Shown: positions 1 to 12,339, counted from the first letter of the stretch. The stretch: 64,000 nt of DNA from Typhlomys cinereus (GCA_023101885.1 JALPQD010000102.1:4462971-4526970), one strand, 5' to 3'. A program made the numbers and translations. Notes: a model not told the origin generated them from the letters alone.

Positions 1-1865
1 GGGGAAAAGCACAGTCTGCACCCCAACACCTGCTGGACCTAATGGACTCTGAAATGTTGTTTCAGAATTAATCAAGTCATTTAAAATCATAGCTGCAGTC
101 TCCATTCACTAGTCCTGTGCATAAATGTGCTGATCCTGATACTAATCCATGTCGGGTGACTTGAGCAATATATCACCATAATTGCCATTTTAGGGCTGCA
201 AATTGGAGCTAAAATAACCAGATGCAAAAGAGATGGCCATATCATACCCTCAAGATGGATCTTCGAAGTTCAAGGAGAGTTCAAGCATGGGAGAGACAAT
301 AGAAAGGGGTCAAGTATAAGGGGATTGTTCATGTTCAAGAGGAATTAGCTTCACAAATATATTGTTTCTGAGGTGGTAATTGTCCCATCTTACAGTTATT
401 CATACCCCATTTACTCCTTGCATTCTTCTCAAGCATTTAATGAAATGAATTTGATTTTGACAAAATATTCTATTTCAAAATTGCCATTAATTTTCAGGAT
501 TTTTTTTTATTCTCCTCTGAATTATCTGTTTTAAAGGGCTAGAGACTGGTTTGAGGAAATCTAATATTTCCCCTGGTAATCCTTTAGCAAGAATGAATGT
601 TACTTTTAAATATTTACTTCCTAGTTCAGTAAATTAAGTCAATGAAGGGAAAAGGGAAAAGTAACTTGCATTCCAAATATCTGAAACACAAAAGGAAAGA
701 TAGGAATCTTTACCATGTGTATAAGACTAAGGCAGTTCTCTGGCTTACCTGTCACATTTTCTCACTTAAGCATATAAACAAAAGTCTACTAAATTGTTAG
801 TTGTACAAATGACTTTTAAACAGACTTGGAAAACTGGGAGCATGAGAACATCCTTATGGCTTCAGTATCAATGATGCTAAAACTGTCACTGCTGCTTGCT
901 GGTTCAATTGAGTCTTCATTCCCTTAACATCTTAATAAGATAAATTACAATAAAAAGGAAGTGTAATATATACCTCTTTCAAAATGGAGACTTGCTAGGA
1001 TAGTACTCAAAGACATCCAGGACTGAAGCTACCTACTTGATCCTTTCTTCTCAAGTCCACCTTCTCTAACATCATTTCTAAAAGAACAAAGCTAGCTTAA
1101 GGTTCTGGGTGTTCCAATGTTCTTCTTTATATCTGACAAATCTCTTTCCTTCCTTTTCTAATAAGCATTCCTGCATCCATTCTTTAATACCCAGCTGAAA
1201 TGTCCCCACTTCTCTCTTAATCACTCAGTACAGAAGTCACTCTTTCCAGTAGTGCAAAATTGAAACTTCAATTGTAGAATCAACATCATATGCTACTAAC
1301 ATTTTTGTGTCTGTCACCTTCAATTACATTATGAATTAAGTCAGTAAATGGACTTACTTTCAAAACTTTCTGAACATACTAAATATAGGTAAGAACAATT
1401 TACCAAAAAAAAAATTGTAATTGTTTGGATTTTACTTCTCAAATCAAGCAACATACACAAAATGTCACAGATATTTGTGCATATAATTTCATATCTAATC
1501 TAAAAACCACCAGTATAGATAAAAACCACTAGTATTTGAAGAAGTACTCACCAAATTTTCTTAAAGCAAATGAAAATAGAAAACTTTTCAATAAAAATAG
1601 CAAGAAAAAAATAAAACCACATTGAAGCACATAACAATCTGACTACTCAAATTAATTATAAAGAGAAAATTGTTTCTAAAGCCAGCTCAGAAGGAAAGTT
1701 ATCACAGTAACCAATTTGAATGTTCTTGAATAACAAAATATTAAAAGTAATCATCCCCAAAACCAATTATAATTACATTTTTTAAACTCCTAAAAGAAAA
1801 ACCAAGGTAAAACAAAAACATCGTTCCTAGAAAAGAAAACAAGTACAGAAGGAAAAATAAGTCAC
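1..1865. other. Intergenic AT-rich DNA, no feature seen
   Basis: I see no gene, promoter or recognisable repeat here. The stretch is AT-rich, with short A runs and stops in all frames. Parts around 1560-1860 are A-rich and could be eroded L1, but no motif supports that. Confidence 0.5.
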
Positions 1866-1869
1866 TTTA

Positions 1870-2012
1870 GCACTGTATGTGGTGACACACACCTCTGATC
1901 CATTGTTCCTGATGTTGTAGTATGAATGACTAGGATTTGAAGCCAGCCTAGACAATGCAACAGGGCTGCCAGCCTAGACAATGCAACAGGGCCATCTTTG
2001 AAAAATAGCTAT
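1870..2012 (+). repeat. B1-like SINE with internal 26-bp duplication
   Basis: The text carries the B1/7SL-type string order (gtggtgacacacacctctgatcc, then gatttgaagccagcctagac). It is diverged. A 26-bp unit starting with gccagcctagacaatgcaac occurs at 1942 and again at 1968, a private tandem duplication. An A-rich tail runs into the next element. Confidence 0.6.
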
Positions 2013-2035
2013 ATTTTAGAAAAAAAATCCAATTT

Positions 2036-2043
2036 TGTGTGTA

Positions 2044-2099
<56 letters not shown>
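2036..2099. repeat. GT/GA microsatellite (SINE tail)
   Basis: A (GT)n run followed by (GA)n forms the 3' tail of the B2-like SINE. It creates a spurious Leu-Ser repeat frame on the minus strand. Confidence 0.9.
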
Positions 2100-2297
2100 G
2101 CACTGTATCCCTGTGGAGGACCAAGGGTGACTGGAAATCATCCTTGATTGTTCTACTTCCTTTATGCTTCACTCTGGGGTTTCCCATGCCTCCATCTACC
2201 AGGGCTGGTCCCACTTTTATGTGGGACCTGAGATCTGAACTCAGGTCCTTCTACTTTCAAGGCAGAATTTTAATTCCTGAGCTCTCTCTCCAGCCCC
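2037..2297 (-). repeat. B2-like SINE, tRNA-derived, minus strand
   Basis: Read on the minus strand, the element starts ggggctggagag...gctcag and continues to a B-box-like gagttcagatctc, the head of a tRNA-derived rodent B2-type SINE. Its 3' tail is CT- and CA-rich and appears on the plus strand as GT and GA runs. It is flanked by imperfect target duplications, aaatccaatttt at 2025-2036 and aaatctccaattttt at 2298-2312. It is diverged from the younger copy at 50727-51009 but shares the same head. Confidence 0.7.
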
Positions 2298-2323
2298 AAA
2301 TCTCCAATTTTTAACATCAGACT

Positions 2324-2755
2324 TGTAGCACTATCAATTCAGGGAGGCCCTAGCTGAGGCTCCTGAGTCCAGGAGGTCTGGCTATACAGATAAGCCTGAA
2401 GAGGAACCATACAGGCAGAGGGATGGACAACCAATGGGCAGAGGAATGAACAACCAATGGGAAGCAACCATTTAACCTGGACATCCAGTAAACAGCTAAA
2501 TGATTGGTGGCTGCTCTCCCCCTCACCTGAGCAGAGGGGTGGCCACACCTGATTGGACCCTGACCCTATATAAGCCCAAATACTTCCTGAATAAAGTTGA
2601 GTCTGCAGCGAACTCCTCATCTGCACGCTGCTTCTCACCTGACTCCCGGGGTCTGGGTGGTGACCTCGTCGTCAGCTTGCCTATTTGCCTTGCACCCATG
2701 AGGCCCCGCCATTTCCCCTCTTCCCCGGCTATCACGGCGGGGATTCAGCAATACA
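2324..2755 (+). mobile_element. Solo LTR of an endogenous retrovirus
   Basis: This is a 432-bp LTR beginning TGTA and ending TACA, flanked by the 4-bp duplication GACT (2320-2323 and 2756-2759). U3 holds two CCAAT motifs in a short repeat (caaccaatggg). A TATA box tatataag lies at 2567-2574 and a polyadenylation signal aataaa at 2590-2595. A GC-rich, CpG-bearing U5 follows. A 4-bp duplication is typical of gammaretrovirus-like (class I) elements. No gag, pol or env sequence lies beside it, so it is a solo LTR left by recombination. The TATA-to-poly(A) spacing of about 20 bp is short. The exact ends are inferred from the terminal inverted TGTA/TACA. Confidence 0.75.
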
Positions 2756-2759
2756 GACT

Positions 2760-3250
2760 GTTGTACCCAGATTTCTAGATCCCAAGAGATCACTGGAAGT
2801 GACACCACTGTAAACACATGAGGGCCTTTATTCAAAGCTCGAGCCTGGGCTTTCCTGGTCACTGACACAGCAAATCAAGAGAGAGCCCCCAGTCTTGTTC
2901 ATCAGGGCTTTTTATAGTGGCTAATATCTAGAAGAGAGAGCCCCCAGTCTTGTTCATCAGGGCTTTTTATAGTGGCTAATATCTAGAAGAAAGGGCTTCT
3001 AACCCAGCAGATACATAATCGAGTACCCCATAAACAGTTTCTAATACCCCTTACATTACTCATGGCCTTTGGAATTCCTTGAGCAGTTAGTGACTGGCTT
3101 TTGATTGGACAGTTCCATTTGCTCTGACCACAATTCTTATAAACTATCATATTAATTCTATCCTTGACAAAGTTGGTGAAATGTTACTGTAAAGGCTGTT
3201 CTTCCAGTTTAGGGGGGGCTCCTGGAATGTTAAGTATTTCCTAATTTAGA
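2760..3250 (-). mobile_element. Second LTR-like block, opposite orientation
   Basis: On the minus strand a TATA-like tataaaaagc is followed downstream by an aataaaggc signal (plus-strand position about 2827), then an end reading ctgggtacaa next to the first LTR. This order fits an LTR. The TATA-bearing segment is duplicated in tandem (period 55 bp, 2881-2935 and 2936-2990), so two TATA-like boxes are present. I could not define the distal end or a target duplication. Confidence 0.5.
2881..2990. repeat. Tandem duplication, 55-bp unit, two copies
   Basis: Two near-identical 55-bp units start with gagagcccccagtcttgttc and each carries the ctttttatagtgg segment that reads as a TATA box on the minus strand. 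They lie inside the LTR-like block. Confidence 0.9.
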
Positions 3251-3800
3251 GCTGACTGGTCATGGTTATAGTCACGTACACAAATTGAGTCAAACAGTCT
3301 ATCAAACAGTCTATGTCTAGCACATCTGGTGTTTCATAGGGAGGACAAGTGAACAAGTACAAAATGGAGACAAATATGTTCAGGTCCCACAAGACTTTCA
3401 TTAAAGAACTCTTAAAGTAAAATCTTATAGAAAGTATAATGTTCCCAATATATGTTAAGTGTGCCTCAGTCATAGATATGAGGCAAATGTAACGAATGTT
3501 TGTCATTTTTAAAGTACTTAAAAATACATAATTCATAATATCTGTGATTCTCAAAGTGTATACATTCATATTATCTAAAAGTAGATTAGTATAAGGTAAG
3601 TAATGTATAAGCCAAATAAGGTAAAAATGTTTCCTGATAGACCAATATATAGCTTGAAGGAAAAAACTACAAAATATCCAAATTAGCTACAGACAAAAAT
3701 GAAGACAAACATGAATATAACAGACCAAAACCAAACCTAATTGATAATTTGTTACCCATAACTTGCCCAAAATTTCAAGTAAAAAAAAAAAATGCACTTA
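3251..3800. other. Intergenic DNA, no feature seen
   Basis: AT-rich with no gene. It contains a short tandem repeat (caaacagtctat twice near 3291-3316) and an A run at 3781-3792. Confidence 0.5.
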
Positions 3801-3814
3801 CAAAATCCCTGGGA

Positions 3815-4205
3815 ATCCCACCAGTCTCCAATATGGAGCTCCAGTGCAATGTCATACCCATGGCCCAAGAGAAACTACCATCACAAAACACAATCAAAAG
3901 TCATGAATCTGGGAGGAAATGAGATGGGTTAACAGAGATAGGAGGAAGTGAAAGCGTGGGAAGAGAGCAATCAGAACACATTATATACGTGTATGAAATC
4001 GTCAAAGAACACATGCACACTAAAGGATACCCCAGGAATGGGGGGAGGGGGCACTGGGAGAAAGGGAGGGAGGGGAGGAAAGGAAGAGGAAAAGGGGGGA
4101 GGGAGCAAAGGGATCCAGGGAGGGGTGGAGGGAGGGAGGGGAATGGGGTACCTATCAAGTTTGTATGAGTGGAAAAATTAAATAAAATAAATAAAAATAA
4201 AATCA
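3815..4205 (+). mobile_element. Chimeric L1 3'UTR and tail
   Basis: The first part (to about 4008) reads like a classical rodent L1 3'UTR, with gatgggttaacagagatagg and later gtatgaaatcgtcaaagaac. At about 4009 it switches to the 3' end seen in other copies here: catgcacactaaaggatacc, then a G-rich polypurine tract (4039-4145), the string tatcaagtttgtatgag, and an A-rich tail. The polypurine tract followed by a poly(A)-like tail is diagnostic of L1 3' ends. No target duplication was found. Confidence 0.65.
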
Positions 4206-4439
4206 TTTTTTTGAAAAATAACTACTGTAAAAGGTTTCTCTGCCTCAAATATTATTGTGATTTTTGTGCTTCTATTTTTTCTTTATAAGCTCCAAAATTC
4301 CTAAGATCCAACCAAGAGACTTTTGAGGTACCAGTCACTCTGTCAAGCGCTTAATTAATAAAGAACTCCTTTCCTCTTTAAAAAGAAAAAAAAAAGAAAT
4401 TTTCAAAGAACAAAGTTAATAAAAATGTGTAAGAAAACA

Positions 4440-6130
4440 GTATACAATTCACAAGAAACATACTTAAATTTTAAAGATACAGATTAAAAATAAAGATACA
4501 CAAAAATAAAAAACATCCAGTAATCAATAGAAAACTACCACAGTATTAATATTAATAAAAGAAATGTGTATAATATAGAATTTAAAATAAACATGTCAAT
4601 TGACTAAAATTGTTGAATAAGCAAGACAGGGAAATCCTAAATACATACATTCTAAAAATGGAGTTCCAACAATAAAGTAAAACTGATGAAAACTGAAAAG
4701 AGACTAATCTAAAATTACAATTGTAGATTTCAAACTCACTTTAAATAGAAAATAGGTAGGCATTAAATATTAAGAATATTAGTCAACCAATCCAACATAT
4801 TTGATGACTGCAGAGCATTATGTGACTATAATGAAATGGAAGTACAAGTCAGTTTTAAAGATCTGGAAATGTTAAAATATTTAGAAAATAGACAAACTCT
4901 TCTAACCAATCTGTGTATCAAAGAGGCAATCAAAAGGGAAATAATAAAATATTTTGACTTAATAGAAATGAGAACCAATACATTAAAATTCGTGAGATAC
5001 AATTAAACTAGCAGTTAACATAAATTTATTGTTTAAATGCTCATTCTGAAAAAAAAGGTTAGAAATAAAAACCTAAAATAGAATAGCAAATAAAAGGTAA
5101 AAAATTGAAGGAAAAATAAAAACATGTTAAAAATCAATGAATGGCTGTGATCATATATACATCTGTCAAAGTTCCTTAAATTTGAAAAGTTATGTACTTA
5201 TCATATTTATGCTGTGTATCAACAAATACTTCAAAATAACCTTCATAAATCAATCCTTTTCTATGATTGGCTTAATACTGAAGTTAACTAAATATATAGA
5301 AAATCTGAAACCAAGCAATTACTACAGAAAAAATTAAATCTGTAATCAATTTTATGAAAATTAATTTTAAAAACATTATGATATTGAGTGTTTCATAGAA
5401 ATACATTAATAAACAATTACTGAAGACACAAAGTTCTGAAAAATTAAAAAATATATACATGTCTAAGTTCCAAAATTTTAATTTTTAAGATGGCTTTATG
5501 GGTAAATTATTTCAGTCTGCTGAAGAACTGGTCATGTCCCTTTTTTACCAAGAAAAAAAAATCCACGTTTTATTTAATGAAGTTTGTAAAAATAAAAAAA
5601 GGTAAAATTTGCTAATAAAATCAAACCTATGTAAAACTACAAAATAAAACTCTGCTATCATGTCTTAAAATAATTAAAGTGAAACTCGATGTATTAATCT
5701 TGTTTTATGACCCCAATAAACAACTATAGGAAAACTATATACTCAGTTTAATGGCTAAAAAAGCACTGTATAAAGAAGTACACTTTTGACCAAAATGTGT
5801 TAAACTAAGAATAAATAAATATGTGGAAGAAGTAAATGACCCTTCCCATAATGGCAAAACAATGAAATAATTTCATTCAAGTCAAATGAGATATCTCAAC
5901 TGTTTTGAAGAGTCATGGAAATTTTAATTAACAAAATGAAGCAAAATAAGAGATATGAATACAGAAACAAACATTTTTAAAAGACAGCACATTTTATAGA
6001 ATATTCCAAAAGACTCAGAAAAGAATACTAAAGTAATTAAAGAATTTAATAAGTCATTTAAGATCCATATACAAACCTTTAAGGACTCTGACCTATCAAT
6101 AATACATTCAAAATATTTAATGTCCACAGC
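4440..6130 (+). pseudogene. Degenerate old L1 ORF2 fragment
   Basis: An A-rich stretch resembles ORF2 of an old L1, for example caatcaaaagggaaataataaaatattttgac around 4926-4957 and gtgagatacaattaaactagc near 4992-5012. Every frame is interrupted by many stops and indels, so it encodes nothing. Boundaries are approximate. Confidence 0.5.
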
Positions 6131-6134
6131 ACAG

Positions 6135-6930
6135 ATTAAAATATTGTTTTTTCACCATGAAAACAAGTTTCAGAGGAAATGAACGTATTAATTAGTTGTA
6201 TATCATCATGCCATTATATATATTTCAAAATATCACATTGTATATGGCAAATATACCCACATTTAGTTTCTTAGCCAAAACATTATTCAACTTTGAATTG
6301 CATAAAAAACTAGAAATAATACTAACTAGGTATTATGCAAATACTGAATGTAGTGTTTAGAACCTTACTGAGGAAATTATGATTTGATACATATCTATGA
6401 TATGTATAGCACACTGGATTTTACATGAGACTACAAATAAATAAAAACTTACTGTAGAAGTCATATGAACCACTCAGCGTACTGTAGGCTCACAGTCTCA
6501 GCACCCAGGAGGAAGAGAAAGCAGATCACATGAACCACACATGTTGCTGCAGGCTCTGTGCATCACTTTGTCATTGTTCTTTACAGTTCTATAGGGATTC
6601 TAGGCAAGAAGGATAAGAAGGAAAGGGTCCTTTGCAGTCACAGCTTCCCACACAGCATTTGAGATGGATAGATACCAGTGAGCTGGCATCCTCTGAGACA
6701 AATGATATGGTAGGTTATAGTATTCTAGTAGATAATCAACACCCTTTACAAATGGGGTGATTCCGGACAAGTAGCTTCCTTTACAGAAGACAACAGGTTG
6801 GTGCTTTGATGCCTGAACCAGGTGAAGTCTGTCACCATTCGCCTGCATGTTGCTAATAAATTCATGACCAAAGAGCCTAGGAGAGCAAGGACATTTTATT
6901 CTTTCTTGCTATTCTGTTACAGGTTTTAGT
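6135..6930. other. Intergenic DNA, no clear feature
   Basis: No gene is supported. A short minus-strand open frame at 6600-6848 has no recognisable domain. Confidence 0.45.
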
Positions 6931-6934
6931 CCAG

Positions 6935-7190
6935 CATAGCAGAAGAGTATATACTAACACCAGGAGTCAAGTGGCCATACCGTATCCACAAGACTACTGA
7001 GAGAAGAACAAGCCTCATTCATCATACGGAAAGACTGTCAAAGTTTGCTAAAGAATGCCAACTTATTGAATCAGTTTCCCTCATCTTATCCATCTGTCTA
7101 GGGAATGGCCCCAAATACTATGAGCTGGGTTTTCCCAGCTCAATTAGACATTCTCCTTCAGGTTTGCTCAGGTCTTGCCTCAATTACTAA
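6935..7190 (-). mobile_element. Possible MaLR-type LTR fragment
   Basis: The string order (agtggccataccgtatccacaag, later catcttatccatctgtctagg and gcccc) parallels the better copy at 57455-57770, which also reads ggccacaccatatccacagg and catcttatctgcctgcctagg. The same ancient LTR family is therefore likely, on the minus strand. Confidence 0.4.
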
Positions 7191-7199
7191 TTTCTCACA

Positions 7200-8660
7200 T
7201 ATGTGCCCAGAGTTCAGTCTTAAATTGCCAAGTTGATGCCTATTTACTCAAGTAGCAGAAGGGAGGACCCTTCTGAGAAGAAAGATCACTTTGTTAAAAA
7301 AGTTTAATTTTAGAATCTAAAATTAAAATCTGAAACCAAGAGGAAAAACAAAATACAACACACCCAAGGATGAGATAAGTAGATGAGAAGAGACGCTTTC
7401 CCTCTAAAGAAATAAGCCTCATCTCTATGGGAAGTTGCTTACAGTCAGTCATGGCTAGCCTATGGGTGGATAGGAAATTAAAAGTTTTCAAAGGGAGATA
7501 GTTTTGAAGCATCGTATGACTAATTTCCATGTGCTGGCCTTCCGTGGCCAGATCAAAGATAGACAGCACCAACCTCATAGTGGTGCACCACTGCTCGAAA
7601 CCTCCTGCAACACTTGGCCCTGGCCTTAGAGCTTGGGGGTTGGCTGGCCACAGTAAGTTTAGTCGACCTTTTCTTCTGGCCCACAGCCAACAGTGTCCAT
7701 TGTAAACTGATTTAATAAGTACTCATAGTTCTTATTTCCTGATCATAAAGCTAAAAGCTAAACGGACAACATTAGGTATTAATAGACATAACCTGAGTTT
7801 GTGGCCAGAGCAACTTTCAGGTTACTACAAGTTTAAACCAAAAAACATGAAAGCTAATATTTTCTCCTTGGTTGACCCAAGAGGGAAGAATGCTCCTTTT
7901 GCATCAAGGGCCCACTTCACACTGAGAAGGTAATTTTCCTGCTCCTTAAATAGAAATTACAAGGAAAAAATGCCAGGCACTCAGTTTTCTCTTTTCCTAG
8001 TGTGCCCATTCCATCCTCCAAAGCATATAGGTTTTTACTCTATTAAAAGTAACAATCTATCTTCTCCTCTTCAAGTTCTTTTCCTACAACTTTTATATAA
8101 TATATCAGAGAACTCTCCCACTCTCTAACTTCAATACATTTTCTTTGCGTTTCTTTCTGTGTGTGATTCTAAATTCTTTTATTGGCCAGACCAAAATACC
8201 CACCAAAGGGACTCTGAGCCCCTGGTGACAATAGCAACTGACAGCTTAAGATTATAGTTAAAATGCTTCTCTCCAGTTTCTTTCTTCTACTGGATATTCT
8301 CAAACCTTTAATTTCTAAGTTAATCTAGGTACCAAATAAAAAAGAGGCTGTAGGTATATATGTCTGCAGTGTGTACCCATGCATGTGTCAACAACAGTCA
8401 AAAGAAAAAAGTGCTTACAGGAAAACTTGGTATGGACCTGGATCAGAGGCACAAAATGACATGTTTGTGACTAGGTGCAAACTGCTGCTGACTTCATTTG
8501 CAAGGTTTTGCTTGCTTTGATATTTTCAGCCTCAATGGAGTCAATCATCAATGTTAAATGTGAGATAAGCCTACTTTGACATTCTACAAATCTACTTTCC
8601 TTCCCCAACTTATCCAAATCATTACCTCAAACATTCACTTACTGTTTTAACTGTAAACTA
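7200..8660. other. Unclassified intergenic DNA
   Basis: No gene is seen. The segment ending near 8230 (gattctaaattcttttattgg, then gagcccctggtgaca) has the look of an LTR U5 end, but no TATA box or duplication could be paired with it. Confidence 0.35.
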
Positions 8661-8682
8661 AGTCATCAAGAAATCTTTTATG

Positions 8683-8954
8683 CTCCCATACTAAAGAGGA
8701 GCCCATGAAAGGGCTCTGAGCAATGCCACTGAGTCCTTACACCTCCCTAGAGTGGAGGACTCAGAGGGAAGTTTGGCATTCACACAAAAGGATGCTCCAG
8801 GGAATGGGAGGGGAGGAAGGGGAAGGAACTGGGAGAAGGAGAAGGAGGGGGTGGGGTACAAGGGGACTGGGGAGGGGTGGAGGGAGGAAGGGGACTGGGG
8901 TACAATACTATTAAGCTTATATGAGTGGGGAAAAATAAATAAAAATAATAACAA
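8683..8954 (+). mobile_element. 5'-truncated L1 3'UTR insertion, type A
   Basis: It has the type A 3'UTR order: atgccactgagtccttac, gcattcacacaaaaggatgc, a G-rich polypurine tract, attaagcttatatgagtg, then an A-rich tail. It is flanked by near-identical 14-bp target duplications, agaaatcttttatg (8669-8682) and agagatcttttatg (8955-8968). Only the last 270 bp of L1 inserted. Confidence 0.8.
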
Positions 8955-8969
8955 AGAGATCTTTTATGA

Positions 8970-10934
8970 TGAAAAATTAAGAACGAAATCCTCTATTTCC
9001 TGTCCTATGTAAACCATTCATATTTTTACAATAAGAGCAAAAGCAATTATAGCCAGAATTGACAGCACTTAAGTAGTGATGTAGTGATTTTGAAAGTTCT
9101 GAACATGTTATGGATACCAGCTAATTAAACTTATTGTGGCAGAATAGATGTATATTTCTGATTACCTTAGCTCACAGTTGGACTTGAGATCACTTTATTT
9201 AAAAATGATCATATGATTGCAAGTTTCTGTAGTAATTTACAAAGAATGAAAGCCAAAATCATCACTTGGTCATACCCACATGTTCCTGAGTTATTTTCTT
9301 TTAAAGCAGTAAGTTTAGGTAGAATTTTCTTGGGTTTATCAAAGCCATAATCATAGTTCACTGCAGAGAAATCTACTTCGCAGATTTGCGAGCTATGTCT
9401 GTGAGGGCAGAAGCCAGGGCATGAAAGTGTCTTGAGATAATAACTACCACTAACATGTTTTATTTGCAAATGGTAATTTCTTTTTTCATAAATATCAGCA
9501 AATATGCTTCTCTTTCCTGCTCTCTTGCCCTCTCTCTCAGGATATCAGGCAGATAAGAGTTATCAGTAAAGGTCATCCTCAATTTCTTTACAGAAATGAT
9601 CTGTCTCCGGTATGTAATAAACATTTATCCATGCCTTTATTAGCTATATTGAAGCTGACAGTTCTGTTAAACCATTTTCTTTCATTTTGCCAGGTCATGA
9701 CGGTTAATGCTGCTAAGAAATCTCATCACTGCTTTGATCTCTGTATTGTCTTCCCTGTATCACCAGAATTTTGTGAAGTTAAGCACTGGCTAGATGACCG
9801 ATTAAAGTTGCAGCATACTGAATCTTTGCCTGGATTTTGTTTAGTTTGTTTCATCACAATAAAAATATAAAGAAAGGGAAAGATAAATTTCTTTCAAAAG
9901 ATATATTTAACTGGGCAGCTGATCTCAATACCCACAGTGAATAGAAACCAGCAAATAGTTGGTAGTCCAAGTTTTTCACTGTGAAAAGGACATAGAACAT
10001 CAAATATGAATGCAAAGCACAGATAATTCAAAGTTCTTCATTTTTATTCGAACAGATTTTCCCAAAATGTTTTCAATATGAAAAGACAACGTCACACATT
10101 ATCAAAACTCATTCTCCTCTCTAAGAGTCCTTTTTCACGTGGTTGGAAGAGAAAAGGAAAAGCCATGAATTCACCAGAGTGCATATGTCTGCCCACCAAC
10201 AGGCACAGCAGAAATGCTAGAAGAGAATGTGGCCCACTTCTGTTCCTCTCCATCTCTCCTCCATCTAGTTTTCCTTCTCACTCCAATTAACTTTGTAGAA
10301 ATATGCTGTCAAATTTAGGAAAATGTAGTTCAGATCAACTGAAAAATAATATATGCAAAATTTTAAACATGCCTCCTTTTAGTTCAACAAGCACTTCTCA
10401 TGCTTCCATTCCCTGCTGGTTATCATGTGGTGGAAGCATTCAAGGAAAATAAAGATTCATATGGCACATTTCTGCTCTCAAGTGACTCAGAGTTGCAAAG
10501 AAGATATTGGAATTTCACAGAATGTCATTAAAGCACAGAAGAGAAACATGTTCCTTTACCATGGAACATTTAAGAAGATTCAAAATAAATCTGGAAGAGC
10601 TGGCACAGTTTACCAGGTGTCACAGAGAATGGAGGAAAAGGAATTCCAAGTAGCAGAGGGGACAGAATGAGCTAAGGACAGATGTGACACAGTCCTGTGT
10701 GTTTGAAGAATCACTGTTATCTCCAAGTCATTGGGGTACAGCAAATGTAAGAATGGGTACAAGGAATGGAAGCAAAAACACTTTATAGAATCAGAAAGAT
10801 GGTAAACATCAAATCAAATCTGTGTAAACAGCTTAAATTAGTATTCACTCCTCCATTGTGCTTAATATGCAATAAAGCAAGACCTAACAAGGTCCTTTAA
10901 TATTACTACTACCTAGTCATTTATTCCTTTTCAT
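8970..10934. other. Intergenic DNA, no gene seen
   Basis: I find no coding or RNA gene. The part around 10560-10770 has a purine-rich style reminiscent of very old mammalian repeats, but I cannot assign it. Confidence 0.4.
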
Positions 10935-10950
10935 AAATCTGGCAAATTTT

Positions 10951-11447
10951 GTAAAATATTTATTTATTTTTTCCACTCATACAAGCTTGATAGGTACTTC
11001 ATTCCCCTCCCTCCCTCCACCCCTCCCTGGATCTCCTTGCTCCCTCCCCCTTTTTCCCTTTCCTTTCCCCCCTCCCTTACTCCCAGTGTCCTCCCCCCTA
11101 TCCCTAGAGTATCTTTTAGTGTGCATGTCAAACTTCCTTCTGGGTCCTACTCTCTGATGATGTATAAGGACTCAGTAGCATTGCCTAGAGTCCTTTTTTG
11201 TTCCCCTTTAGTATGGGAACACTGTTGTGGCTATAATCCCTTGCCTCTAAGGATCCTAGTACCTGTGATCCACGCTAGACTTTGGAGGAGTCAATGATAT
11301 GTTGGTCATTGCACAGGTCATGCAAAGTCCTATTATGATTACTTCGGCCCTAACGTGTGAAGTATCTTGCGTGTCGTAACTCCTCCCTATCTTTAGGCTC
11401 TTACAATCTTACCACCCCCTCTTCTGCAAATTTCCCTGAGCTTTAGG
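10951..11447 (-). mobile_element. 5'-truncated L1 3'UTR insertion, type A
   Basis: Reversed, it follows the type A 3'UTR of the 18982-21093 copy, ending in acaagcttgataggt-like sequence and a T-rich (plus-strand) tail. Target duplications are aaatctggcaaatttt (10935-10950) and aaatctgacaaatatt (11448-11463). It is more diverged than the copies at 35.8 and 40 kb. The antisense frame kept in those copies is broken here by a stop at about 11295. Confidence 0.75.
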
Positions 11448-11464
11448 AAATCTGACAAATATTT

Positions 11465-12335
11465 TTAGAATTGATTATAAACGAGACAGCAGTCTAGTTG
11501 CCAAAAATATATATGACAGGGAACATAACCAAATCCCTGATTTGTGGCATGCTTTGTGATGTGAAAGAAAGACAAAGAATAAAAAGAACATGTTTCAAGT
11601 ATTGATGAACTCTGATATGCAGAAATAAATTCAACCCAATGAAATGGGATCTGAATGTGGGGTACGGGAAAGGGAGTAGCCTGAGAAAGTAAGCTCTGCA
11701 AGAAGACCTGAGAATTAACTTCTAAGTTAATTGCTTCCAAGTGGACTTGGTCACAAGTGCAAAAGTCCCAAGGTAAAGAAAGAGAAAATGATCATGTGAT
11801 GCAAAGAAAATAAGAGAACAGATGGCGTTGTGGGCAGAGAGAAGGTGGCTACTGGGCACAGAGATTTTCAAGCTTTCTAGATAATGATCTAATGTAGCAA
11901 ATGCTACAGCTATCATCTGCCTTTGCATATATGTTCATGTCTTAGAGACAGACAAGGAAACATTTTTAATTGCAGAAAATGTATTTTTTTTAGTGCACTC
12001 TGCTCTTCTTGACTCAAGGGACATGGGAATAAAACAGGCTAAATAATAGAAAGAGAAGCTTTCTCCATGCTTCTGTCATAGAGTCAGAAAGTATGATGGA
12101 GGCTACCAGGAAGAAGTAGTTATCAATATCCTTGCCCACCTATGAATACCGCAAGCTACAATAACAACTCTGCCAAGAGTGCAGCAATACAATAGTGACT
12201 TGTAAAATAAAGAAATAACCAATAGTTGTCTTATTGGCATTAAGGCCCATTTCATGGCAGGGAACACATTCCTGGTACTATAAACCAAGCTAAATATCCT
12301 AGAAAGGTTCAAACTTCTTAGCATTAACTGTTTTA
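11465..12335. other. Intergenic DNA, no feature seen
   Basis: No gene or clear repeat. Short minus-strand frames at 11465-11928 and 12103-12324 carry no recognisable domain. Confidence 0.45.
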
Positions 12336-12339
12336 AATA

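Noticed and set aside
1948..2214. 88-codon minus-strand frame with Leu-Ser repeat
   Set aside because: It reads through the GA/GT microsatellite and SINE sequence; no real gene.
2324..2755. Intact retrovirus at the first LTR
   Set aside because: No gag, pol or env sequence adjoins it and the 4-bp duplication closes directly on the single LTR.
2881..2990. CRISPR-like direct repeat
   Set aside because: Only two directly adjacent 55-bp units with no spacers, in a eukaryotic context.
7560..8235. A complete LTR in plus orientation
   Set aside because: Only a U5-like end could be seen; no TATA, start or target duplication.
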